Below are positions 24,650 to 33,282 of a stretch of 42,750 bases of DNA, piece by piece (position 1 is the stretch's first letter; each line of letters opens with the position of its first letter). Origin of the DNA: Oscillibacter sp. (GTDB lineage Bacteria; Bacillota; Clostridia; Oscillospirales; Oscillospiraceae); NCBI GenBank assembly GCA_017526785.1, contig JAFXQV010000033.1, forward strand, positions 1 to 42,750, given 5' to 3'. Both the position numbers and the translations under genes were made by a program. The notes beneath the pieces are model-generated. The model made no database searches. It had not been told where the DNA came from and saw only the letters and a list, made by a program, of their open reading frames with translations.

Positions 24650-25195
24650 TTATTTCTTCGCGCCGGTCTTGCCGACCTTGCGGCGGATGACTTCGTCGGC
24701 GTACTTGATACCCTTGCCCTTGTAGGGTTCGGGCGGGCGCTTCTCGCGGACTTCGGCGGCGAACTGCCCGACTTTCTGCTTGTCGCAGCCGCTGATTACG
24801 ATTTTATTGGGCGCGGGTACGTCAATCTTAATGCCGTCCGTCTCCGCCACGGTAACGGGGTGGGAGTAGCCCAGCGTCATGACGAGGTTGTTTCCCTCCT
24901 TGGCGACACGGTAGCCCACGCCGTTGACTTCGAGTTCCTTCTTGTAGCCGTCCGTCACGCCCACGACCATGTTGTGGAGCAGGGAGCGCGTCAGGCCGTG
25001 CAGACTGCGGTGGAGTTTGTCGTCAGACGGGCGTTCCACGGTCAGCACCGCGCCGTCGAGCTTGATTTTCATTTCGGGGCGGAGAGCCTGCGTCAGTTCT
25101 CCCTTGGGTCCCTTGACGGTGACGACGTTGCCTTCCGCGATGTCGACCGTGACCCCGGCCGGGACGGTAATGGGCATTCTGCCAATTCGAGACAT
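24650..25195 (-). CDS. rplF: Ribosomal protein L6
   Basis: A 181-residue 50S protein with two homologous domains. It has [16 protein letters not shown], the loop GYSHPV, and the C-terminal [20 protein letters not shown] signature that binds helix 97. AAGGGGG lies before its ATG. Confidence 0.98.
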   Translation of the reverse strand: MSRIGRMPITVPAGVTVDIAEGNVVTVKGPKGELTQALRPEMKIKLDGAVLTVERPSDDKLHRSLHGLTRSLLHNMVVGVTDGYKKELEVNGVGYRVAKEGNNLVMTLGYSHPVTVAETDGIKIDVPAPNKIVISGCDKQKVGQFAAEVREKRPPEPYKGKGIKYADEVIRRKVGKTGAKK

Positions 25196-25207
25196 GGTTC
25201 TACCCCC

Positions 25208-25606
25208 TTACCACACGAACGCCAGAACTTCGCCGCCGACGTGGAGTTCACGCGCCTTCTTGTCGGTCATGACGCCTCTGGACGTGGAGATGATAGCGAT
25301 ACCGAGACCGCGCAACACCTTGGGGAGTTCGTCAGCCCCGGCGTACACGCGGAGGCCGGGCTTCGAGACGCGTTTGAGTCCCGTAATGACCCGCTCTTTC
25401 CCGGTGTTGTACTTCAGCGTAATGCGGATAGTTCCTTGGGGGCAGTCGTCCACAATCTGGTAATTGCGGATGTAGCCCTCTTCCATGAGAATGCGGGCAA
25501 TGCTTTTTTTCATGTTGGAGGCGGGGACTTCCACCTTGTCATGTTTTGCCGCGTTGGCGTTTCGGATACGGGTGAGCATATCCGCGACCGGATCGGTGAT
25601 GTGCAT
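25208..25606 (-). CDS. rpsH: Ribosomal protein S8
   Basis: A 132-residue primary 16S-binding protein with [14 protein letters not shown] at the start and [18 protein letters not shown] near the end. In Escherichia coli S8 also represses the spc operon by binding its own mRNA. Here a structured 185-base gap lies directly upstream of its start. AAGGAGG precedes its ATG. Confidence 0.98.
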   Translation of the reverse strand: MHITDPVADMLTRIRNANAAKHDKVEVPASNMKKSIARILMEEGYIRNYQIVDDCPQGTIRITLKYNTGKERVITGLKRVSKPGLRVYAGADELPKVLRGLGIAIISTSRGVMTDKKARELHVGGEVLAFVW

Positions 25607-25791
25607 AATAAGTCCTCCTTACATAAGGGTGGCGGCGTCGTGGCCGCTGCGGCGGCGAGGTATCACAGAAACCTTAACAGGCGTCCCCGGACGGGTTCGC
25701 CTTCTCCCGCCGGTATCCGTGACCTTTCGCCGTCCGGGGACACCAGCCCCCGGAGCCGGTGTCTACATTCGGAGCGAACATTTGTGGTGTC
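25607..25791 (-). promoter_or_regulatory. Structured insert between rpsN and rpsH
   Basis: Most neighbours in this cluster are 10-30 bases apart, but here 185 bases have no gene. A perfect 12-bp inverted repeat (25683-25694 with 25730-25741) encloses 35 bases. A second stem GACACC/GGTGTC (25739-25744 with 25758-25763) shares bases with it, so the two may be alternatives. No T tract follows, so it is not a simple terminator. A mRNA control element or a small repeat insertion are both possible. Confidence 0.55.
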
Positions 25792-25977
25792 TCAGAAGGA
25801 GGCCTTCCGGACGCCGGGAATCTGCCCGTGGTAGGCTAACTCACGGAAGCAGATACGGCAGACGCCATAGTTGCGGAGATACGCGTGGGGGCGTCCGCAG
25901 AGTTTACAGCGGTTGTATTTGCGCGTGGAGTATTTCGCGGGCCGCTGTTGCTTGAGAATCATAGATTTCTTGGCCAT
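25792..25977 (-). CDS. rpsN: Ribosomal protein S14, type Z (zinc-binding)
   Basis: A 61-residue short S14 with CKLC and CRIC, four cysteines binding one zinc in the 30S head. The start [21 protein letters not shown] is typical of the Firmicute/Actinobacterial zinc form. GAGGAGG precedes its ATG; the next gene is unusually far, 185 bases. Confidence 0.98.
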   Translation of the reverse strand: MAKKSMILKQQRPAKYSTRKYNRCKLCGRPHAYLRNYGVCRICFRELAYHGQIPGVRKASF

Positions 25978-25988
25978 GTCAATCCTCC

Positions 25989-26528
25989 TCAGCGGGCGAA
26001 CGGCGCGCCGACCTGCGCGAGCAGTGCGCGAGCCTCTTCGTCGGTCTTGGCGGTGGTGCAGATGACCACGTCCATGCCGCGGATTTTGTCAATCTTATCG
26101 TACTCGATTTCGGGGAAAATCAACTGTTCGCGGATACCGAGGGCATAGTTGCCGCGTCCGTCGAACGCGTTGGGGTTAATGCCTTGGAAGTCGCGCACAC
26201 GCGGCAGAGCCACGTTAAACAAGCGGTCGAGGAATTCCCACATCTTGTCGCCCCGGAGCGTGACCTTCGCGCCGATGGGCATGTTTTCGCGCAGTTTGAA
26301 ATTTGCGATAGACTTCCGCGCGCGGGTGATAACGGGCTTTTGTCCGGTAATCTTGGCGATGTCTCCGGCGACGTTATCCAGAATCTTGGCGTTCTCGCGG
26401 GCTTCGCCGCAGCCGACGTTGACGACGACCTTCTCAATGCGCGGAATCTGCATAACGCTCTTGTAACTAAACTGCTTCATCAGAGCCGGGGCGACATCGG
26501 CCTTGTAGCGTTCTTTCAGTCTTGCCAT
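25989..26528 (-). CDS. rplE: Ribosomal protein L5
   Basis: A 179-residue 5S rRNA-binding protein. It has [56 protein letters not shown] and [21 protein letters not shown]. The ATG at 26528 has GAGGAG upstream; longer in-frame forms run into rplX. Confidence 0.98.
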   Translation of the reverse strand: MARLKERYKADVAPALMKQFSYKSVMQIPRIEKVVVNVGCGEARENAKILDNVAGDIAKITGQKPVITRARKSIANFKLRENMPIGAKVTLRGDKMWEFLDRLFNVALPRVRDFQGINPNAFDGRGNYALGIREQLIFPEIEYDKIDKIRGMDVVICTTAKTDEEARALLAQVGAPFAR

Positions 26529-26541
26529 GTTCCCGCTCCTC

Positions 26542-26853
26542 TCACAGCGCCGCGCCGCAGTGCTTGCAGACGCGGAACTTTTTATTGTCCTCAATCTTGT
26601 AGGCGACGCGGGTTGCCTTGCCGCACTTCGGACACACAACCTGCACCTTGCAGGCGGGCATGGCGGCCTCACGGCTGATAATGCCGCCCGTCTCGTCCTG
26701 TCTGCGGGGCTTGACGTGGCATGTGACCATATTCAGGCCTTCCACGACGACCTTGCCCTCTTTCGGCAGGGTTCCCATGACCTTCCCCTCTTTGCCCCGG
26801 TCCTTGCCGGAGAGGACGCGCACGGTATCGCCCTTCTTGACTTTCAGTACCAT
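26542..26853 (-). CDS. rplX: Ribosomal protein L24
   Basis: A 103-residue assembly-starting protein with a KOW motif ([19 protein letters not shown]) and [20 protein letters not shown]. Its C-terminal end has two Cys pairs (CPKC and CKHC) that may bind zinc, as in many Clostridial L24. GGAGG lies before its ATG. Confidence 0.98.
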   Translation of the reverse strand: MVLKVKKGDTVRVLSGKDRGKEGKVMGTLPKEGKVVVEGLNMVTCHVKPRRQDETGGIISREAAMPACKVQVVCPKCGKATRVAYKIEDNKKFRVCKHCGAAL

Positions 26854-26865
26854 TCTCGCGCCTCC

Positions 26866-27234
26866 TCAAATCACTTCCGGAGCCAGAGACAGGATTTTCA
26901 TATAATCCCGGTCGCGGAGTTCCCGCGCCACCGGCCCGAAAATACGGGTGCCTCTGGGGTTCTTGTCGTCACGAATCAGCACGGCGGCATTGTCGTCGAA
27001 CCGGACATAAGTCCCGTCGGCGCGGCGGATTCCCTTGGCACTCCGCACAATGACGGCGCGGACGACTTCGCCCTTCTTGACCATGCCGCCCGGCGTCGAC
27101 TTGCGCACGGACGCCACAATCACGTCACCGATGTTGCCGTATTTCCGGGTGGAGCCGCCTAAAACCCGGATACATTTAATCTCACGCGCCCCGGTGTTAT
27201 CGGCGACTTTGAGAAACGTTTCCTGTTGAATCAA
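26866..27234 (-). CDS. rplN: Ribosomal protein L14
   Basis: A 122-residue 50S interface protein with [40 protein letters not shown] and [14 protein letters not shown]. The start codon is TTG at 27234 with AAGGAGG upstream. Confidence 0.98.
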   Translation of the reverse strand: MIQQETFLKVADNTGAREIKCIRVLGGSTRKYGNIGDVIVASVRKSTPGGMVKKGEVVRAVIVRSAKGIRRADGTYVRFDDNAAVLIRDDKNPRGTRIFGPVARELRDRDYMKILSLAPEVI

Positions 27235-27251
27235 CTTTCAGCGCCTCCTTA

Positions 27252-27518
27252 TTACTTCGCCTTCTCGATGATTTTCACGACGCGCCAGCGCTTGTCTTTC
27301 GACAGGGGGCGGGTCTCCATCACCTGCACGCGGTCGCCTACGCCGCACTCGTTGTTTTCGTCGTGGGCTTTGAGCTTGTACGTGCGCCCGACGATTTTCT
27401 TGTAGAGCGGGTGCGCGACGCGATCCGCTACCGCGACGACCACCGTTTTGTCCATCTTGTCGGACACGACCTTGCCAACGCGGGTCTTGCGGGAGGAAGT
27501 CCGTTTTTCTTCACTCAT
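27252..27518 (-). CDS. rpsQ: Ribosomal protein S17
   Basis: An 88-residue OB-fold 16S-binding protein with [19 protein letters not shown] and [27 protein letters not shown] lies before its ATG. Confidence 0.98.
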   Translation of the reverse strand: MSEEKRTSSRKTRVGKVVSDKMDKTVVVAVADRVAHPLYKKIVGRTYKLKAHDENNECGVGDRVQVMETRPLSKDKRWRVVKIIEKAK

Positions 27519-27533
27519 GTCAATTCCTCCTTA

Positions 27534-27734
27534 TCAGTGCCGCGCGGCCAGTTCGGCGAGAACCGTCTTGACACGGGCAATGTCGTGCCGGGTTTCCCGG
27601 ATTTTCAGGGGGTTGTCGAGCTGGTTCGTGGCGTGCTGCATCCGCAGGAAAAAGAGGTCCTTCTTCAAGCCGACCAGTTTTTCGTCCAGCTCTTCCTTGG
27701 TCATCTTGCGAAATTCACTTGCCTTCATTCTCAT
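27534..27734 (-). CDS. rpmC: Ribosomal protein L29
   Basis: A 66-residue helical hairpin protein near the tunnel exit, where it helps dock signal recognition particle. It has [20 protein letters not shown] and [15 protein letters not shown]. Its start overlaps the rplP stop by 4 bases. Confidence 0.98.
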   Translation of the reverse strand: MRMKASEFRKMTKEELDEKLVGLKKDLFFLRMQHATNQLDNPLKIRETRHDIARVKTVLAELAARH

Positions 27735-28183
27735 TCACCTGCTTCCACGGACGTGACCGCCGCTTCCACGGCAATGTCCTCACGGCGGATGATTTTGGTC
27801 TTGATGGGCAGTTTGTGGCTTGCCAGACGGAGGGCTTCCTTGGCGGTCTCCTCGGGAACGCCCGCGATTTCAAACATCACGCGGCCGGGCTTCACCACCG
27901 CCACCCAGAATTCCGGGGAACCCTTGCCGGAACCCATGCGGGTTTCGGCGGGCTTCTTGGTCACGGGCTTGTCGGGGAAAATCTTAATCCACACCTGACC
28001 GCCGCGGCGGGTGTAGCGCGTCATGGCGATACGGGCGGCCTCAATCTGGTTGCTGGTAATCCAGCCGGGTTCCGTGGCCTGCAGGCCGAACTCGCCGTAG
28101 CTGATAGTATTCCCGCGCGTGGCCTTTCCGGTCATGCGCCCGCGGTGGACGCGGCGGTATTTCACTCTCTTAGGCATTAACAT
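27731..28183 (-). CDS. rplP: Ribosomal protein L16
   Basis: A 150-residue 50S protein near the peptidyl transferase centre and A-site tRNA. It has [31 protein letters not shown] and [19 protein letters not shown]. The first ATG has GGAGGGG 10 bases upstream, as in the Bacillus form MLLPKRV. Confidence 0.98.
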   Translation of the reverse strand: MLMPKRVKYRRVHRGRMTGKATRGNTISYGEFGLQATEPGWITSNQIEAARIAMTRYTRRGGQVWIKIFPDKPVTKKPAETRMGSGKGSPEFWVAVVKPGRVMFEIAGVPEETAKEALRLASHKLPIKTKIIRREDIAVEAAVTSVEAGE

Positions 28184-28185
28184 AA

Positions 28186-29280
28186 TTAGTTTGCCCCTCC
28201 TTCCTTGGCGGGAGCTTCGGGGGCGGCACCCTCGGCGGGAGCCGGACGAGCCGGGCGCGGCGGGTTCATCTGGCGGTTCAGGCCAGCCGGACGCCCCGGA
28301 GCGCCCTGACGGTCGCGGTTGAACCCGCCGCCCTGACGGTCGCGGTTAAAGCCTCCGCCCTGACGGTCGCGGTTGAATCCGCCGCCCTGTCCTTGGCCGC
28401 CCTGACGGTTGAATCCGCCGCCCGGTGCGCCCTGACGGTCGCGGTTGAACCCGCCGCCCTGTCCTTGGCCGCCCTGACGGTCACGGTTGAACCCGGTGCC
28501 GCCCGGCGCGCCCTGACGGTCACGGCCGAACCCGCCGCCCTGACGGTCACGGTTGAATCCGCCGCCCCGGCGGTCGTCGCGGCGGCGACGTTCCCGGCGT
28601 TCCTGATAGGGCTTGCTGGTGTCCATGGTGCGCGGGGTCGTGCGCAGCGTCTGAGAGAGGACTTCGCCCTTGTAAATCCAGACCTTGACGCCGATACGGC
28701 CAAACGTGGTCGCGGCCTCGGCAAAGCCGTATTCGATATCGGCGCGAATGGTCTGCAGGGGAATCGTGCCTTCGTGGTAGTGTTCGACACCGGCGATTTC
28801 GCGTCCGCCCAGACGGCCGGAGCAACAGGTCTTAATGCCCTTCGCCCCGGCGCGCATGGCGCGAGCCATCGCGTTTTTCATGGCGCGGCGGTGGCTGATA
28901 CGCTTTTCGAGCTGTTGGGCGATATTCTCGGCGACGAGTTGCGCGTCCATGTCGGGGTTCTTGACCTCCACGATGTTCAGACGGGCTTTCTTGCCAATCA
29001 TCTTTTCGAGTGCCTGACGGTATTCCTCAATCTGCTTGCCGCCCTGCCCGATGACCATGCCCGGGCGGGCGCAGTGCAGGAAAATCGTCACCACGTCGTT
29101 ACTGCGCTCAATCTCAATGCGGGGGACGCCCGCGCTGTAGAGGGTCTTTTTCAGGAACTTGCGGATGTTCTGGTCCTCTACGATAAGGTCTCCGACCTTT
29201 TCTTCACTGGCATACCAGCGGGAATCCCAGTCTTTGATGACGCCCACGCGCAATCCGTGCGGATTCACTTTCTGTCCCAT
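28186..29280 (-). CDS. rpsC: Ribosomal protein S3 with a long repetitive disordered tail
   Basis: S3 lines the mRNA entry channel of the 30S subunit. Residues 1 to about 226 are a normal S3: [20 protein letters not shown], a KH domain with [17 protein letters not shown], and the C-terminal domain ending in [10 protein letters not shown] and [15 protein letters not shown]. About 138 more residues follow, with seven units of the form GGFNRDRQG, two shortened copies, Gly/Gln linkers and an acidic Ala/Pro/Glu end. Standard S3 has about 210-230 residues. The tail resembles Arg/Gly-rich disordered RNA-binding regions and lies on the solvent side near mRNA entry. It is in frame, with a normal stop and a normal upstream gene, so it is part of the protein. 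Confidence 0.95.
   Translation of the reverse strand: MGQKVNPHGLRVGVIKDWDSRWYASEEKVGDLIVEDQNIRKFLKKTLYSAGVPRIEIERSNDVVTIFLHCARPGMVIGQGGKQIEEYRQALEKMIGKKARLNIVEVKNPDMDAQLVAENIAQQLEKRISHRRAMKNAMARAMRAGAKGIKTCCSGRLGGREIAGVEHYHEGTIPLQTIRADIEYGFAEAATTFGRIGVKVWIYKGEVLSQTLRTTPRTMDTSKPYQERRERRRRDDRRGGGFNRDRQGGGFGRDRQGAPGGTGFNRDRQGGQGQGGGFNRDRQGAPGGGFNRQGGQGQGGGFNRDRQGGGFNRDRQGGGFNRDRQGAPGRPAGLNRQMNPPRPARPAPAEGAAPEAPAKEGGAN
28301..28567. repeat. In-frame 30-base tandem repeats in rpsC
   Basis: Repeats of about 30 bases around CCCTGACGGTCGCGGTT encode the GGFNRDRQG units of the S3 tail. Some copies differ (GGTCACGG, GGCCGAA) or are shortened. This looks like expansion by slippage or unequal recombination, not a CRISPR array: the units are coding and adjacent, with no unique spacers. 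Confidence 0.85.
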
Positions 29281-29293
29281 AAAACTGCCTCCC

Positions 29294-29638
29294 TTATGCC
29301 TTCTCCGCGACGCTTAAAGTGACGTGGGACGTACGCTTGTTGATACGGTAGGCGCGTCCCTGTGCGCGCGGCATAATGCGCTTTAACGTGGGTCCGGGCG
29401 TGGCGAACACCTCCGACACGACCAGCTTTTCCGGGTCCATGTTGAAGTTGTTCTCCGCGTTGGCCACGGCGCTTTTGAGGAGCTTCTGAAGCGGTTCGGA
29501 CGCGGCCTTGGGGGTCTGCATGAGAATCGCCATCGCCGTTCCGGTGTCCTTGCCGCGAATCAGGTCGCACACAATCTGGACTTTCCGGGGGGAGATGCGG
29601 ACATAGTGCAGGTACGCACTGGCTTCGTTGTGTTCCAT
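29294..29638 (-). CDS. rplV: Ribosomal protein L22
   Basis: A 114-residue protein whose beta hairpin lines the peptide tunnel. It has [35 protein letters not shown] and [16 protein letters not shown]. No macrolide-resistance deletion is obvious in the hairpin. Confidence 0.98.
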   Translation of the reverse strand: MEHNEASAYLHYVRISPRKVQIVCDLIRGKDTGTAMAILMQTPKAASEPLQKLLKSAVANAENNFNMDPEKLVVSEVFATPGPTLKRIMPRAQGRAYRINKRTSHVTLSVAEKA

Positions 29639-29656
29639 ATCCTATGGCTCCTTCCC

Positions 29657-29920
29657 TTAAGAGTCCTTCCTGTGTCCGCGGAAGGTGCGGGTAGGCGCGA
29701 ACTCGCCTAACTTGTGGCCTACCATGTCCTCCTGAATGTAGACGGGAACGTGCTTGCGCCCGTCGTGTACGGCGATGGTGTGGCCTACGAACGCCGGGAA
29801 AATCGTGGAAGCGCGGCTCCACGTTTTCAGGACTTTCTTCTCGTTCTTCGCGTTCATTTCCTCGACCCGTTTGAGAAGCTCCGGGGCTACAAACGGGCCT
29901 TTCTTGACTGACCTGCTCAT
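29657..29920 (-). CDS. rpsS: Ribosomal protein S19
   Basis: An 87-residue protein of the 30S head, partner of S13. It has [39 protein letters not shown] and [15 protein letters not shown]. Confidence 0.98.
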   Translation of the reverse strand: MSRSVKKGPFVAPELLKRVEEMNAKNEKKVLKTWSRASTIFPAFVGHTIAVHDGRKHVPVYIQEDMVGHKLGEFAPTRTFRGHRKDS

Positions 29921-29934
29921 TGTTCCTTGCCTCC

Positions 29935-30771
29935 TTACTTCTCGTTACGGCGCTTGACGATGAACTTGTTGGTGGGGTTCTTGCCCTTGCGGGTCTTGAA
30001 TCCGAGTGCCGGCTTGCCCCACGGGGTCACGGGACCCGGACGGCCTACCGGGGCGCGGCCTTCGCCGCCGCCGTGCGGGTGGTCGTTGGGGTTCATCACG
30101 GAACCGCGCACCGTCGGACGCCAGCCCATGTGGCGCTTACGTCCGGCCTTGCCGAGGTTGATGTTCTCATGGTCGATGTTGCCGACCTGCCCGACAGTCG
30201 CCATGCAGTTGATACGCACAATGCGCACTTCCCCGGACGGCATGCGGATTTGGGCGTCACGGCCTTCTTTGGCCATTAACTGCGCGGAGGTTCCGGCGGA
30301 GCGTACGAGTTGCGCGCCCTTGCCGGGGTGCATTTCGATATTGTGGATAACGGTACCCACGGGGATGTTGGCAATCGGAAGCGCGTTGCCGGGCTTGATG
30401 TCGGCGGAAGCGCCGGATTCGACTTTGTCCCCGGCGTTCAGCCCGACGGGTGCCAGAATATAGCGCCGCTCGCCGTCCTCGTACTCCAGAAGCGCGATAT
30501 TCGCGCTCCGGTTGGGGTCGTACTCCAGACGGATGACCGTCGCGAACATGTCGTGCTTGTCGCGCTTAAAGTCGATAATGCGGTACTTGCGCTTGTTGCC
30601 GCCGCCGCGGTGCCGGACGGTGATGTGTCCGTAGCTGTTACGCCCCGCGCTCTTTTTCAGCGTGGTCGTCAGCGACGGTTCCGGGCGGGCGTGCTTGTCG
30701 ATACCGTCAAACCCGGAGACGGTCATCTGCCGCCGTGACGGGGTTGTCGGCTTGTAGCTCTTAATGGACAT
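29935..30771 (-). CDS. rplB: Ribosomal protein L2
   Basis: A 278-residue protein near the peptidyl transferase centre. It has [39 protein letters not shown], and the C-terminal [19 protein letters not shown] with the functionally important histidine. AAGGAG precedes its ATG. Confidence 0.98.
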   Translation of the reverse strand: MSIKSYKPTTPSRRQMTVSGFDGIDKHARPEPSLTTTLKKSAGRNSYGHITVRHRGGGNKRKYRIIDFKRDKHDMFATVIRLEYDPNRSANIALLEYEDGERRYILAPVGLNAGDKVESGASADIKPGNALPIANIPVGTVIHNIEMHPGKGAQLVRSAGTSAQLMAKEGRDAQIRMPSGEVRIVRINCMATVGQVGNIDHENINLGKAGRKRHMGWRPTVRGSVMNPNDHPHGGGEGRAPVGRPGPVTPWGKPALGFKTRKGKNPTNKFIVKRRNEK

Positions 30772-30793
30772 CGGTTTTTACACTCCTTCCCCG

Positions 30794-31090
30794 TCAGACC
30801 ATGCCTTCAAAGAACTCAATGGTCTTGGAGTCGTCTTTCAGGCGGACATAGGCCTTTTTCCAGCTCTTTGTCATGCCCGGACGCCCCGCGCCGACGCGCT
30901 TGTGCTTGCCGCGTACGTTCATTGTGTTCACGTCGGCGACTTTCACGCCGAAGATTTCCTCAATGGCCTCTTTAATCTGAATCTTGCCCGCGTCCGGCGC
31001 GACCTCAAAGACGTACTTCTTATCCTGCGCGGAACTCATCGAGCGTTCCGTGATGATGGGGCGGATGATGATGTCATAGGCGGTAGCCAT
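30794..31090 (-). CDS. rplW: Ribosomal protein L23
   Basis: A 98-residue protein at the tunnel exit, the docking site for trigger factor and signal recognition particle. It has YDIIIRPIITERSM, KYVFEVAPDAGKIQIKEAIE and VNTMNVRGKHKRVG. Its start overlaps the rplD stop. Confidence 0.98.
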   Translation of the reverse strand: MATAYDIIIRPIITERSMSSAQDKKYVFEVAPDAGKIQIKEAIEEIFGVKVADVNTMNVRGKHKRVGAGRPGMTKSWKKAYVRLKDDSKTIEFFEGMV

Positions 31091-31713
31091 TACGCGTACA
31101 CCTCCTCGATTTTGGCGAGGGCGGCTTTGTCCACTACCAGATACCGCGCGTTGAGAACGTCGTACACGTTCAGTTGTGCGGCGGGGGTGGTCAGCACGCC
31201 GGGGAGATTGCGTGCGCTCTTGTAGACGGTCATGTCCACGGCGGGCGTCACGATGACGGCCTTGCCGTCGGCCTTGACCGCTTCCAGAAACTTCCGGAAC
31301 GTCGCGGTCTTGATTTCGTCCAGCTTGATGGCGTCGATAACGAGCAGATTGCCCTCCTTGGCCTTCGCCGACAAAACCGACTTCAACGCCAGACGGCGCA
31401 CTTTCTTATTGACATGGAACTTGTAACTACGCGGCTTCGGCGCGAACGCCACGCCGCCGTGCGTCCACTGCGGGGCGCGGGTACTGCCCTGCCGGGCGTG
31501 TCCGGTACCCTTCTGCCGCCACGGCTTCTTTCCGCCGCCCGACACCTCGGCGCGGGTCAAGGCGCTCTGGGTTCCCTGACGGCAGTTCGCCAGATGATTC
31601 CGGACGACCATATGCACGACAGCCTCATTGGGTTCAATCCCAAAAATCGCGTCGTTCAGTTCCACGGTTCCGGCCTGCTCGCCGGACATGTTCAAAACAT
31701 TCACGGTAGACAA
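31090..31713 (-). CDS. rplD: Ribosomal protein L4
   Basis: A 207-residue protein with a globular domain and a tunnel loop (SGGGKKPWRQKGTGHARQGS). I chose a TTG at 31713 because AAAGGGG lies 10 bases upstream and the product then starts MSTVNVLN, aligning with the usual L4 start. A GTG at 31722 lies only one or two bases after the ribosome-binding site. L4 represses the S10 operon in gamma-proteobacteria; that is not established for Firmicutes. Confidence 0.96.
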   Translation of the reverse strand: MSTVNVLNMSGEQAGTVELNDAIFGIEPNEAVVHMVVRNHLANCRQGTQSALTRAEVSGGGKKPWRQKGTGHARQGSTRAPQWTHGGVAFAPKPRSYKFHVNKKVRRLALKSVLSAKAKEGNLLVIDAIKLDEIKTATFRKFLEAVKADGKAVIVTPAVDMTVYKSARNLPGVLTTPAAQLNVYDVLNARYLVVDKAALAKIEEVYA

Positions 31714-31731
31714 TTGAGACACACCCCTTTC

Positions 31732-32448
31732 TTACTTTCTCGCGGAGGCCTTCTGCGGGTTGCGCCCGGAGGCCTTCTGCGGGTTGCGGCTGATGTCCGC
31801 GCCAAGCTGCTTGGCCTTGTGCGTCTTGACGGTGGACTTGACCGTGACAAGGCTTCCCTTGGGGCCGGGAACCGCGCCGCACACAACCAGCATATTCAGG
31901 TCGGCGTTCACCCGGACAACCCGGAGATTCTGCACGGTGACCTGTTCGACGCCCATTTGCCCGGCTCCGATTTTGCCCTTGAACACGCGGGACGGGTCTG
32001 TGGACGGTCCCATGGAACCGGGATGGCGTCCGACGGGGCCGCTGCCGTGCGTCTCTTTGAGGCGGTGCGCCCCGTGGCGCTTCACAACGCCCTGATAGCC
32101 GTGACCTTTGCTCGTTCCGGTCACGTCCACGAAGTCGCCTTCCGCGAACGTGTCCGCTTTCACGAGGTCGCCCACGTTGAGTTCGGCGGCGTTCTCAAGG
32201 TCGAACTCGCGCAGGTACTTCTTGGGGCCGACGCCCGCTTTTTTAAGGTGTCCCATTTCGGGCTTGGTGAGCTTGCGTTCCGGCACGTCGCCGAAACCTA
32301 ACTGCACGGCGTTGTAGCCGTCCTTCTCCTCGGTTTTCTTCTGGACAACGGCGCACGGCCCCGCTTCAATGACAGTCACGGGAATCACTTTGCCGTTTTC
32401 GTCAAAAACTTGGGACATCCCCACTTTTTTGCCGATAATCGCTTTCAT
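31732..32448 (-). CDS. rplC: Ribosomal protein L3 with a duplicated C-terminal tail
   Basis: L3 starts 50S assembly and sends a loop towards the peptidyl transferase centre. The 238-residue protein has IIGKKVGMSQVFDENGKVIP, GHGYQGVVKRHGAHR and GHPGSMGP in the form GRHPGSMGPSTDPSRVFKG. The last 20 or so residues contain RNPQKAS twice, giving a tail longer than usual. AAGGAGG precedes its ATG. Confidence 0.97.
   Translation of the reverse strand: MKAIIGKKVGMSQVFDENGKVIPVTVIEAGPCAVVQKKTEEKDGYNAVQLGFGDVPERKLTKPEMGHLKKAGVGPKKYLREFDLENAAELNVGDLVKADTFAEGDFVDVTGTSKGHGYQGVVKRHGAHRLKETHGSGPVGRHPGSMGPSTDPSRVFKGKIGAGQMGVEQVTVQNLRVVRVNADLNMLVVCGAVPGPKGSLVTVKSTVKTHKAKQLGADISRNPQKASGRNPQKASARK
31744..31790. 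repeat. 24-base tandem duplication in the rplC 3' end
   Basis: GGAGGCCTTCTGCGGGTTGC occurs at 31744 and again at 31768, a period of 24 bases, so it is in frame. It encodes the doubled RNPQKAS of the L3 tail. Confidence 0.85.
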
Positions 32449-32544
32449 CGCTGTTCCTCCTTGCTAAGGTTATTGGTCGATGGGTTCCCCACCGACATGA
32501 CCCCGTCCGCGTGGGACGATTGGTGGCTGTATGTCAAACGCCCG

Positions 32545-32856
32545 TCACAGCTTGACGTTGAACTCGACCCCGGCGGGGAGTTCCAACGCCATGAGAGCCT
32601 CGACCGTTTTCGGCGTGGATTTGGTGATGTCAATCAGACGCTTGTGGGTGCGGCGCTCGAACTGCTCGCGGCTGTCCTTGTACTTATGGACGGCGCGCAG
32701 AATCGTGACAACCTCTTTTTTCGTCGGCAGGGGAATCGGCCCCGAGACTTCCGCCCCGGTACGCCGCGCCGTCTCCACGATTTTTTCCGCGCTCTGGTCA
32801 ATCACCTGATGGTCGTAGGCCTTCAGACGGATACGGATTAACTGTTTTTGTGCCAT
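32545..32856 (-). CDS. rpsJ: Ribosomal protein S10
   Basis: A 103-residue 30S protein that also acts with NusB in antitermination. It has [37 protein letters not shown] and [13 protein letters not shown]. The ATG at 32856 has GGAGG 9 bases upstream. It is the first gene of the cluster; 96 bases separate it from rplC. Confidence 0.98.
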   Translation of the reverse strand: MAQKQLIRIRLKAYDHQVIDQSAEKIVETARRTGAEVSGPIPLPTKKEVVTILRAVHKYKDSREQFERRTHKRLIDITKSTPKTVEALMALELPAGVEFNVKL

Positions 32857-33127
32857 GTTGTGATTCCTCCCTGATTTGTACAGCAAAGTATGTCCGCGCG
32901 GCGGGAAAATCTGTCCGCTAACCCGTGCGTGTCATTCCGGCCAACAAAAACGCCGGACGGACACAGCTACTCCGACCGGTAAAGAATGTCGCGGCGCGTG
33001 ACGTGGCGCGTCGCACAGTATCCCAGTCGCCCGATTGCTTCGGACATACTCCCCGGAAGTTACCCCGCCTGCGGCGGGCAATCTCCCGGTTCATCGCGTG
33101 CCGCTTGTTTCCCAAGCAGACCTATGC
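32857..33127 (-). promoter_or_regulatory. Structured leader of the ribosomal protein cluster
   Basis: About 265 bases separate the promoter from rpsJ. On the minus-strand RNA there are hairpins GCTTG/CAAGC (near 33100-33115), CCCGCC/GGCGGG (near 33065-33080), and a two-part stem of GTGTC/GACAC plus CCGGC/GCCGG (32929-32964) with a U-rich loop. A 65-codon frame inside is probably chance. A long folded leader suggests post-initiation control of ribosomal protein synthesis; no known leader motif was recognised. Confidence 0.5.
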
Positions 33128-33156
33128 AGTATAGCCGAAAAAAACGTCCCTGTCAA
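33128..33156 (-). promoter_or_regulatory. Promoter of the S10-spc-alpha cluster
   Basis: On the minus strand, a perfect TTGACA (33151-33156), a 17-base spacer and TATACT (33128-33133). It is the strongest promoter in the window and the only clear one for the 32 ribosomal-cluster genes. Confidence 0.88.
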
Positions 33157-33220
33157 GAGGTTTTTTCCCATTTCGCGGGAAAATTTTACAGACCCGGAAC
33201 GCGGCGGCATCATATTTCCA

Positions 33221-33249
33221 TTGCAAAGTCTCCCTTTTTGTGCTATCAT
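33221..33249 (+). promoter_or_regulatory. Promoter of the DUF3298 lipoprotein gene
   Basis: TTGCAA (33221-33226), a 17-base spacer and TATCAT (33244-33249), 34 bases before the start codon. It diverges from the ribosomal cluster promoter about 65 bases away. Confidence 0.7.
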
Positions 33250-33282
33250 GGAGCGTACTAAAGGACATGGGGAGTTGATACC

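Noticed and set aside
25683-25741. Insertion sequence ends (12-bp inverted repeats) between rpsN and rpsH
   Set aside because: Only 35 bases separate the arms, with no transposase and no flanking target duplication seen.
28301-28567. CRISPR-like array of about 30-base repeats
   Set aside because: The units are adjacent, coding and without unique spacers; they are the S3 tail repeats.
32918-33115. A 65-codon peptide gene in the rpsJ leader
   Set aside because: No ribosome-binding site and an Arg-rich composition expected from chance in GC-rich structured RNA.
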